A DNA stretch of 64,000 nt, from assembly GCF_026151205.1 (NCBI RefSeq), contig NC_087072.1, positions 3,429,375-3,493,374 of the forward strand. Direction: 5' to 3'. The position numbers and the translations under genes were made by a program. Below the pieces are notes generated by a model. The model was not told the DNA's origin. It saw only the letters and a list, made by a program, of their open reading frames with translations, and did no database searches. The DNA is from Bolinopsis microptera. Lineage: Eukaryota; Ctenophora; Tentaculata; Lobata; Bolinopsidae. Shown piece after piece: positions 40,101 to 52,100 of this stretch; position 1 is the first letter of the stretch; every line of letters starts with the position of its first letter.

Positions 40101-43100
40101 TGTCCTTTGCCATAGCGTAGAGGATACTGTTCTGCTCGACACCTCTTCCTACCATAATGTAAGCTATCTTGTCAGTTCCCTGAAAGAAGGCAAAGACTTG
40201 AAGGAGATTTATATCATTGCATACAATTTATCATATATATGTATATTATCATTATACAATTTATCATGTTGGTAACCTTAACTATTTTCTACATTTATAC
40301 TCCTATTATAATTTTGATCCTTCACTATATATTGTGAACTCTCAAAGTTCAATCCATCACTCACCACTTTGTGAAGCTTCCTGTTTTTGTTCAGTTTGTA
40401 ACTGTCCTTATGTTCACGAGTGAAGCCAACACAATGACGGTCATCCGAACACTTCTGCCAAGCCATCTCCAAGCTGTTGATGTTAGCTCCGTACGGTTGA
40501 CTCAGAGCGTAAGGTTGGTGAACCTCGAACATGTACTCTGAGGTGGTTTGCATTGTTTATATTTGAGGAAATTCGTGGCTTTAGTTCTGTAGTGAAAGAA
40601 ATAAAAATTCAACGTAAAATTGTCCAATACTACATGAAAAATGACTTCTTATGAATGTGGCTGATCATGCTTAACTAACGTCCAAGTTTGAGAGCGTAGG
40701 AGCTGGTGAAGCCAGATCCCTTAACGTAAGCTGTCTTTCCGGAAGCTCCGACAGGGGAGGTTCCGCTGACTAGGATATATCTGGTAGTTGTAACGGTTAC
40801 AACTCCGTGACAGTGCTTGTTGTTGACACAAGCCAACATGGCACTGTCCAGTGTACTGTGAGCACCGGATCCCAGTGGTTTCCTCAGAGTACTGTCGGAG
40901 TATTGGGTCCAGTAGTGATCGTGCTTCGTCTTTATCTGGCCTGTAAGTGTAGGGTTTAGCTGTGGATTGGGGATAGTTTCGAGATGATTATCTTATGGAT
41001 CCAATTAATACATAAATAATGTTTCATTGCGAGTTATATCACTTACTTGTCCTCTGGATCATCTTAGCCTTCTTGTTGATGACCTTGTTGTCTCCACCAG
41101 TAATCCTGTAGAACCCGTCAATGAAGACAACACCCTTGCAGTTGTTGTTAGAGTTGCACTTGTCCAGTGCATCTTCTTGGTCCTTGTACTTGGTGTTATC
41201 TATGATCTCCCAGTACCAGCCGTAATACTCAGTCCAGGTGAAGCCGTGATACACAGTGAACTCTCCTTTCTTTTGGTAACTGTGAGTGTTGGCCCGAGGG
41301 ATCATGTCGTGACCGGATCCTAGGAAGAACCTTGTTGGTCCCTCTTGGTGGAATCCTGTACATTTTTCAAATCCAGAGCAAGCCTGGAAGGCTTGTGCTT
41401 CAGAGATGTAAGGACGGTTAGAGTATCTGTGTTTGTAACGCCAGTTGTCTAATCTCTCCCATGAGAAATCCCTGAAAAGTTTAGATTATTTATTGATCAA
41501 AAACATCCATTTAATAGTATTAACCGGGGTATGATATCACTTCAATGCTTAACCAACAGTTTATAAAACTGTACATACCCATAAGCCACTGTGACTTCCT
41601 TCTCCACAATCACTGCTCCATTCTTCGTGTAGAGCTTAGTTCCTTCTGCACCGGTTGTAACTCCGTATCCATTGTTTGTGTAGAACTTGCCGTCAATCTC
41701 CGATACTCCGCCACAAGTTGTACTCGCAAGACACTTGATCTTGCAACGTTTAGGGACGTGTATGCAATGTTGTCGTATTGCTGTCCTACAACGTATAACA
41801 CAGATATCCAGTAATATCCTCCGTAACTAGTTGATTCCCCGATCTTGGGGTAAGCTATTTCGTGGTTGCCAGTGCGACCCAATTTGGATTCCTTACTAGC
41901 CAGGAAGTACTGTCCGGTGGGGTTATTGTGGTATCGGTATACGACTCCATTGCAATAGCTGCGGCCTGCACAGGCGCTCATAGCTTCCTCCTTGTCAGCG
42001 AACGCGGTGGCTGGTCCATGATAGTTAAGCGGACTTACGAAGGTTTGTTGATTTCCTTTTTGGACACCAACGACCACCATTCCTCCGACACTGATCTGCG
42101 TGAACCTCCTAGTCGACACTGTCCACTTGACTCCTGTGGGGTTGTAGGCGGACACACCGCTTCTATAGAAGATGCGCCCATCTCCGTTATGAGCACCAAC
42201 CACAAAGTTGCGTCCAGATGAAATCGACATCATAGTTCCGTCGACACGTTTCCACTGATAATATGCAAAATTTAGTCGGAGATATTTTGGTGCCTATTTA
42301 CTGTAAGAAAATAGTCATATATGATGTCCCAACGGCGGAATCTAATCCTCACCCTAAATCTCAAAGACATAAAAATGTAAAGGTGACCCACTGTTCTTGC
42401 TTACCTTGGATCCCTTAGAGTTGAGGTCGTTGTAGGTTCCTACTCTGTAGTAGACTAGACGTTTTTTGTTGATACACCACACTCCCGAGTAACCCACTGT
42501 GATCTGGTAAGCTCCTTGAGGAACATCATCTACCCTCTCCCAGGTACTACCGAGCCATCTGAACACTTGGCTTTGTCTATTTACTCCCCAAACATGGCCC
42601 TCTTCGCTCACATCAACCTGCGCGTTAACAAATAAAAATCTGGGCTGCAGAATTCAAACTGTGCTAAGATTGACATGGTCATAAATATTATATCCACCAG
42701 ATCTTATCAACGAGAGAAATTGCTGTAGTTGTCTTCCGCGAGACGCATACCTATAATTAATACTTTTAACTTAAGAATTTGACTCACGTTCACAAGTTTG
42801 CCCGGAACGTGGGTCCACTTGTTGTTTCCGCGGTATCTGAAGATGTCATCATTCTTATTGACTCCCCAGACAGATTTACCACTGCTAATGTGAGTCAGTG
42901 AGCCACTGACCACCTTCCAGCCGTTGTTCCAGTTGTAAATCTTACCAGCCTTATTGACAGCCCAAGTTCCTCTGGAACCCGTGTCAATCTGAACCATCTT
43001 ATCGGTGTTGAGGTTCTTCCATTGACCAGTAATTTTCATCTGTGCACCAAGAATATCTGAAATGTTAATATGTTAATGTAGATCGGCTCAATAACTATAG

Positions 43101-46100
43101 TGATGAATAATTAGGATATATTATGTGACACTCATCGTTGAAACATTTTACTGGTGAAATTAGGAGAGAGATAAACATAAAGTAAAAGTGGTACAAGTTA
43201 AACCCTTACCAGTTAGGATGTGGTCGAAGTGCTCTTCATAAATGTAACCTCCGATCTCCTTGCCCTGGGTACCCTTCAGGTATGCTATTTTGCCTCCAGA
43301 TGGTTTCTTAGTAGGACTGAGGAGTTTTTAGTTGATCAGAAATGTTGTTTTGCAAAGATTTAACTCAAAGATATGAATCTAAAGAAAGAGCTGTGATAGT
43401 ATGACGTATAAACAAGTACGCACCATGGATGGTGAACAACCTTGCTACTGTATTAATACTGGGCAGTGGTGTAAGTACATAGAAACACTTACTTTCCACT
43501 GAGGAAGTATTTGGTGATGGAGTATTGAGTGAAACCAACACATTTGGGGTTCTGAATACAAGCATCAAATGCAGTATCTCTGGAGCTGTACACCGTGTTG
43601 TCAAGTCTTCCGGGCAACTCGTACGGACTGTACGCCTTCCAGCCGTAACCTCCGTAGAACAAGCTGTACTCCGTGGGCATCAGACCTTCTCGTTTGTAAA
43701 GAGTGTAACTAGGCTGTCTTATGAGCTGCTTGCCACCGTTGAGGCGGTATTTGTTGGTTCCTATCTTAGTGACCCCAGTGCAGCTGCTATCTCCTGAGCA
43801 GACCCTGAAGGCCTGGTAGTAGTCAGGGTAGATTGTAGTGCTGAGCCATCCGTAGGTAAACCCTGCCAGTGGTTGGTAGTAGTAACCGTCGTAGGTTGTC
43901 AGTTTGTAGCTCTTCTGCCACACTTCTCCTTTGTTGTTCGGTTTTGTGTCTATTCCTGATCTCAGGGACCAGAAGAACCCGTCAAAGCTCACCGCCTTGC
44001 AGCTTTCGTGTTTCACGCAATCTGGAAAATTTTGTTTTCGAAATACAGTCACATCTATGAATTCCGATTCGGGGAGAATTGATATTATTAGAGAAAGCGC
44101 ACGAAATTCCGACTGCCTTTATTAAAGTCTCCTCTGGTTGGCATTGACAAGTTTATTTTAAACTAACCAGCAAGAGCGGTATCCCTGGTAGGGAAGGTAT
44201 CGGAGTTGACTGCTGGAGAGGTGCTGACTGTTTTGGTGAAGGTTGACCAAGTGTAACCCACACTAATCTTGCTCTTTCCTCTCTTCATCCAGAGTCTCAT
44301 GCCAGGATGGGTCTTTGTGTGGATTGAGCGAGCCAGTATGTACTCCTTTTTATCTGTAAAGAACATTGGTTAACCCGTGTGTTTTAGGTCTAAAGGTTTT
44401 ATTATTCGTACAATACAAAGCTCAAAACAGTGAGTCACTGTTCTTTACACAATTATCAAGCTCTCGTTAAATTAAGTTTACTCACTTATTTGGGAGACCC
44501 CCTTACAAGCCGCGGTACGAGTACAAGTCAAGATGGCCTTCTCCCTGTTGTCATAGACAGTGTTTGTTAATGGGCTTCCTGTCAGTCTGGCGTTGGTCTT
44601 GTACTGCCATTCGAATCCTCCTATTTGCTCGTAATACATCGTGTCGGCTGAAATTTTTGTTGGTTGTCAGGAAAATATTGTACCTGATTAGTCGAACATT
44701 ATGCACATGTAACTTGTTCGCAAAGTTATTTTCTTAAACAAGCAATGAACACTTGTCCCACATCTACTGATTTCAAAGTATTTAGTTAAGATAAAAAGCT
44801 GCTCACCGAAAGACATTCCAGTAGATCTTCGAACAGGTTTGCCTGAACCGTAAACTTGTACCTCTGCAACTTCCAAATATTCTCGGTTATTCACCAATTT
44901 TATAACTCTAGCCTTGCTTCCCTGGCAGTTAACTGGATAGGTATCTTGGTTTTTAACGAAGTTGACGTGTCCACAGAGTTTCTTTCCTGCGTACACCTTC
45001 ATACCCTGAGACCTACCACTGCAACATCTGTCCTGCCGGATGTTGACGAGAACAAGGTAGATGCTCTGGATCTGACTGATGTCCACTGTGAGCTCCTGAG
45101 GTTTGGATGGTGTGCCTCGTACACGAGACACGAATATGCGACGTCTTCCCCAGTATCCCATCACATCCCCGTCCACTACCCATTTAGACTTGCTACCAGG
45201 ATAGTTTGAGGTTCCCTTGGTGTTCTGACCTAGAGACAGCAGAGAAATGTTCTTCATAGGCTTCATCCCTCCGAACACTTGGACCTCTGCCAGCTGCAGG
45301 TGTTTCGTTGCCGGGTGTTTTACCCATACGTAGCGTGCTTTAGCACCGTTACAACCCGTTGGGTACAGGGCGCGTTTGTGCACGTATTTAATGGTTCCAC
45401 ACTTGGTCTTATCAGCCCACACCTGGGAAGGTTACACTATTGTTAGATCCAGTAGTTACAACATCAGCTATTACCCCTTAAACTATGTACTGTGAGATTG
45501 TGCACTCAACCGTTACAAAGTCTTTACAGAATTATAATATAATGTCACGAACCTCAGCCTTGTCAATCCACTTAGCGCAGCATTCGTCCGTCCTACTGTA
45601 CACAACCACCAAGTTTATGTAGTGCTCCGTTCCCAGATCAACCTTCCACCACTTGTTCTTAGCGTTGGGTTTGCCATCCGAGCTGGTTGTTCTAAAGATT
45701 GTTAATCTTAGATTACTGTACATCGTGAAACTTTGAAAAGTATTTCATAAAAAATAAAATAAGATTATATATCCCGGGTTAGAGTAATGTCTTACCCGGC
45801 GCTCCACATTCCATTGGGGTTGCCGTCCACGGCCTTGGCGGGAGTTCTGCCCCATCCAGTGCTGGATTGCTGAGTAGGCATTCGTTGAGAGAGCAAAATA
45901 AACTGTCCTCCTCCCGAACTTTGTACCGAGAGACCACCTGAAGGTGAGGGTGGTTTAAACTCTTTAATATTCCCAGAGCTGACCACGTTCTACATTTCTA
46001 GAATTAAACCTAGACGCAATAGTATGTGTACACAATACACATTACGCATGTCGAAAATCCGGGATGGTACGTTAGAAAACTTACCCTTTCCGAACACTTC

Positions 46101-49100
46101 GACCTCTGCAAGCTGCAGGTAATCATGATCGTTGACGATGAACACCTTCTGTCCGGTATGACCGTCACAGTTAACAGGGAACACTTGGAATCCAGGCTGG
46201 AAGTTGATAGTGCCACAGAGGTGTTTTCCTCTCTTGGTTTTGGGATCGTAGTCCAAGTACACCTTGGCTCCATTGATTCGTTTCTCGCAGCATCTGTTTA
46301 GTGTGATTCATGTTAGAAGTGTCTATTATGAAAGACAATATTCAAATAAAAAGAACATATTAACGGCACTTATGATTACACACTATCGCTATCTAGATAT
46401 GAACTATAGTGTAGACTAACTTGTTCCGATAGTGTGTAATCACTTATGATAACACACTATCACTATCTAGATATGAACTATAGTGTAGAAGTGTAGACTA
46501 ACTTGTCCCATCTATTATGGACCAGGATCATGTAGACAGGGTATTTGTCTCCGAGATCAACGGACCACCAATTGTTCTTGTTGTGTTGGGAGTGGTATGA
46601 TGTGCTGCAAAAGATGTCAAGTAATATAAATTAATTCAAAAGAGGTTTCAAGTAGTGCTTAATTGGAGAGTTTTTATGTACGTACAGACCAACATATCTT
46701 CGATTCTAATTTTTAAACCCAAAATCACAAATTGGCAAAAGAAAAGAAACTTACCCAGTGCTCCACCAGCCGTTAGTGTTACCATCGACTGCTCGATCTG
46801 ACTGTCCACCCCATCCCACAGAACTTCGTGCAGTTGGCATCCTGTAAGACAGGAGACCCATGCCGATCACTGGTTTAGGACCTCCCCAAACTTCCACCTC
46901 AGCTATGGCTAGGAAGTTGTTGGGTTGTACAATCTTCACGAACTTTGCTGATGCCCCTTGACAGGGTACCACGTAGGTGTATTGTGCGTGTTTGTAGTAA
47001 ATTGTTCCGCAGTAGGTGGTTCCAGCGTAGATCTAAGTGCAAGACGACTGTTAAGGAGATTTAACTTTATTCTTATTAATACAATTAGAATAGACTATTC
47101 GAATATTGTTTAAATTAAAAAAGATAAAATTATCCATTTACCTGAGCTCCATTGATGCGTTCAGGGCTCTGAATGTTGCCGTAGACAATGATCAAGTTAA
47201 TGTTGTAAGTTGTACCGAGTTTCACCTTCCACCAGTTGTTTTTGTTGGTTTGAGTGCTGGTTACAGAGCTGAGAGGAGTAGTGAAATGGTTATTGGTTAT
47301 CCAAATTCATAGTCAACATTTAATTGTGGTATGTATAACGTTATTGTACAAAGAAAATGAAGACGTTTCTGAAAAATTTAAACAAGTCACTCGATTGATA
47401 TGATATTCACTCTAGAATATGATAGTATCTATAAACTTACTGCCTATTGTTATTTCCGTCAGTGTTACCGTCTACAGCCCTTGAAGCACGACGACCCCAC
47501 CCTGTAGTGGACTGAGAGGTCTGCATTCTGTTTGAGAGCAGTCTGAAGTTACCTGCTCCAAATCTGGGCGCGGGACCTCCTGCAGTAGTCATCATGTTAA
47601 TTGTTAATTAATTACAATATTTAATTACAATATTTAATCGCATAATTTTATTAGCTGTGTCAATACTGGAGAGAGTTTTACGAGAACTGACCTCCAATGT
47701 AGCACTGTTTGACTCCTGTCATGAGACCATTGCTGTAGCTGGCTTCTCGGTGACCTGTGTGCTTTATGTAGCATCTTCCATTGTTCTTGTTCATGGTGAA
47801 TGCCACACAGTTCTTGTTGGCCATACACGCTTTTTTGCATTCGTCAATGTCTTTGTTCTTGGTGACAAATGAACGAAGGTCGCCTCCATTGAAATCGACA
47901 TTGTCTCGGATACAACCTGTGAGAAAACGTCATTAAAAGTTTAAAGGCTGAAAATTATTCATTTTTTCAGCTAATTTCAGCACAATCCTGACACGGTTAA
48001 CTCTGGAGACGTTGTCAGACGAAGTTATTTATAAAACTGATTAAGATTAAAGATGTCTTTCAAACGCACCTCTTGAGAAGGAGGTCCAAGTTCCAGAGGG
48101 TCCGTGGAAGTTGACGGTGTTGACCTTTTCGTAGGGTATTCTGTAAGGGAACTTGTATTCTCCTCTTATTGTTTCGCCAGGCCCAGGAATCTGCGGAACA
48201 TATAACTTTACTAAAATGAATAGTGTTTAGTTTTTCAACATTGTTGCATCATTGTAATCATTCAAAGATGTGATTTCTGTTGAATTAAAGGTTGAGACGA
48301 TGTTTTACCTGAATCTCATATCCGCTCTTGGCGACGTATACCACCACTACAAGTGTCTGCCCGACATAAATCTCAGGCCAGGGGAACCTCTTCTCAACTC
48401 CCCATTTACCGCTTATCTGAGCGTTTATAACTATGATTTTCTGTGCTGGTCGTCCATTAAAGTGTAGTACGATGTTTTTACCCTGAAAAGATAAGGTGGT
48501 TAGTTTAAGATTGCACTAAGCTTCAGAAGCGTTTAATGATAAAACATAGTAGGATGTTAACATAGTAGGATGTTAAGCTTGTTAAAAGTATTACAGCAAA
48601 GTGGACCGATAGTGTAGATATCTTACAGTGTTGTCCCAGAAGTTGATAGCCCACTGTTTGGTGTTGCTAGTGTGCGTTCCACGGATGATGATCCGGTCTC
48701 CCAGTTTCAGTTCTTCTCCAGGTAGAGTGTATATCTGGTTCAGTTTTACTGAACTCTGCTTTAAGACTGTGGGACGTGGGTATGGTATTAGTATGACAAT
48801 TTAATTTAATTTAATTTAATTTAATTTAATTTAATTTAATTTAATTTAATTTAATTTAATTTAATTTAATTTAATTTAATTTAATTTAATTTAATTTAAT
48901 TTAATTTAATTTAATTTAATTTTAGGATGGCCTGTTCGAGTGATTTCGGCAGATGCTCTGGCGGCAACGTACAGAGTAGATTATCTACATCAGAACGCAA
49001 AAGAAGAAGCACAGCACTAATCTTCACTCTAGCTACTTTTAATGTCCTGGGTATTACTTCTCCAGTTAAACGGGATGAACTTTTGAGAGATTGCTATTAT

Positions 49101-52100
49101 CGTAAAATAGACATTCTCGCTGTGCAAGAAACAAAATGTCGTCACTTTGAGGATTCAGTTTTGTATTTTACAGATGATGATGGGAAATCACACAAATATC
49201 GCTTCATAAACTTTCAGCAATTTGACAATAAGTGGCAAGCAGGTATTGGTTTCCTTGTAAATTCAGTCTATACCAACTACATCAAGTGTTACAACAGTAT
49301 CAGTGACAGGGTTGCTTATCTAGATCTTGAGATACCAAGTAAATCAGGTAAACCAAGACTTTGCCGTGTTATCAATGCCTATGGACACACTCAAGTAAAT
49401 TGTGATAAGTATCCGCAGAGACGTGATTATTTCTACAAGTTTCTTGGCAAAGCTGTTGATATCCCATCAAGTTGGGACTTATATATTCTTGGAGATTTCA
49501 ACTCTCGACTCGGTAAATTGTCTCATTCAGATATTGTTTTCGGGTATAATGACTTTATGGGTATGTTTGGGTCTGGAAAGAGGAATTCAAATGGAGAGCA
49601 TCTTCTTAATTTTCTTGTTGATAAAAAACTTTTTGCTTGCAACACTAGCTTCCAGCACCCTGTCCGTCATATAACAACAAGAATTGGTTTTATGAAAGAC
49701 TACTCAGCTCCTAAAAACTCACATCGCACTTTGCCCTACTACTCTCAAATTGACTATGTCCTATGTAGCAGTCGATGATCTTAAAATTTATTCCGCTTTT
49801 AGTTTTATTCCCACTCTCGATTCCTTGCTAGCAGTCCGGTTAATTTAGTACCTTTAGTGGGTCTCATTTAATCATTAGCTCTAATTAAAGAACCTCTCAC
49901 CCTCTCAGAAAACTCCGTTTGGAGATATTCCTTATTACGCTCTAAGTTATCAATTTTCCTTGTGTTTGAATCCTTTCACTTTTTAACTGTTTTTAGTCTT
50001 TGTTATTTTCGGCCGATTTCTGCACTTTTACACTGGGTCATCATTCATAATTTCTGGGATTGAGACGACTTATATGAGCATTTAAGGAAGAGTTTGCTTG
50101 TCTGACTTACTTCATTAGACACTTCTGGTCAAGAACTGAACAAGAACCACATTCGAAGACTGGAACATCTGAATGACTCTGCAACCCAGGAATCAACTAC
50201 TCAGTTATTATCGCTCAATAATCGGTTTGGTATCGACGTTACATACTTTATTATTATTTTTTTTAAAAGCTGATTTTAGAAACCAGGGAATTAAAGTTAC
50301 TGTCCCAAGGCTAACATTAAATCGCTGATTTTATTTATATATATCACTTTTTTTGTTCTTTCTTTTCCTTCAAAACATTCCAGTACATTGTGCAGAAAGT
50401 TGGAGATGAAGCCGTAGTACGTACATGTAGCATTGCACTGGATTGAACTTGCAGAGTGTGGTTTTTTCCAGTCTGCGCCGTGTGCTTATACAAATATACG
50501 CGGCGCAGATAGACTGGAGGAGATTGCACTGTGTAGGCTCTGGTGTAATGTGATATGTATGTACTACGGCTTTACAAATTTTGGAAGCATGTAGGGATAT
50601 ATTTCTGATACCAATCGTATATACTAAAAATACTCTAGCACAATTGTAACTGCAGTTTTACAGAACTCTAAATGCTTAATGAACACTCTTGCAGGTACCA
50701 CCCGTATTCACACTCAGACCTGAGTTTAGTCATTTTCCAATACGAGATTGGGGACGGGTTCTATAAACAAACAAACAAACAAACATGTAGCAGTCGATTG
50801 AAGAAACTTTTAGTGAATTCTCGAAGTTATGGGGGTACTCTTGTTAAATCTGATCACAAAATTGTTATTACACGTTTCAACTTCAGTGACGCTCACCTTG
50901 TCTTCCCCAAACAGAAACCTAAAATGCATTTTGATATCACAACCCTTGCCAGTAATCCTGCTGCTAAAATGCATTACAACAACACATTGAATGATATTCT
51001 AACAGACAGCCCTGTTAATCCTAACCCTGAGGAAGAAATGAATAGTTTGTTTCACAATGTACATAAAGCTGCTGAGGTTAGTATTGGATACCTTCCTAGG
51101 AAACGCCCTAAAAACTTTTGTAATGACCTTGAAATTCGAGAGATGTCTGATGAAAAGAAAGTTCTACAAGCTCTACTCAATCAGAACAACACCTCTGAAG
51201 ATAGATCAGTTATACGTACCAAAATCAATCGTATTCAAAATGACACTCGTAAGAGAATCAAGCTCCTTCAAGAAGAGCATGCAGACACTCTTGCTGAAGA
51301 GATAAACGAAACTGATAGTTCTAGAGCATACTTTGCAGCCACTCGCCAACTAGCAGGTATCAAACGTGCTCCAACCATAAGTGTGCATGATGAAAACTCT
51401 AACTTCATAGGTACAGACACTGGAAAAGCTGCTACACTAAAGAACCACTTTGAAGAGAAGTTCACTGCAAAACATACAGTTGAGCCTATTGACACTTTCT
51501 TTGATCAACCTAGTCCTCTCGCTGACCCTATTACTGCTATTGAAGTTGAGATAGCTGCTAAAGCTTTGAAGAATGGTAGAGCCACTGGGCCTGATGATAT
51601 CCCAAGTGAATTGATTAAGTATGCAAACAGAAGTGTATTTCAGAAATATGCAGACTGTATAAATACCGCATTTGAAACAAACACCACCATAACATCTATT
51701 GGAAAAGGCAACATTACTCCACTCCAAAAGCCTAAGAAACCACTTGGTCCAGCAGCAAACATCAGACCTCTCACCCTCTCAAACTGCTCCAGAAAATTAC
51801 TGTCAATGATTACCCTAAAACGTATCCAAGGCAAGCTAGATCAGTACACCGGTCCTACACAAAGTGCTTACAAGAGAGGTAGAAGTTGTGGCGATATAAT
51901 TTGGTCTCAACGTATGCTAACCTCAGTGGTACTTAGAAAGCATTGGAGCTACCACAGAATGAGTATAGACATGTCAAGTGCCTTTGACACCATCAGCAGA
52001 GAAACAGTACTCAATGTTCTTGAAGATGCTGGCTGTACTAGTGATGAAATTAGGATGGTACGGCTCCTACTATCAAACACAGTGTTGAAAGTAAAAGTCA

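Noticed and set aside
40278..40553. Possible separate gene start at the Met near 40553
   Set aside because: The Met lies in the intron; the exon starts after a CTCAG acceptor, joins the upstream exon in phase, and no signal peptide follows.
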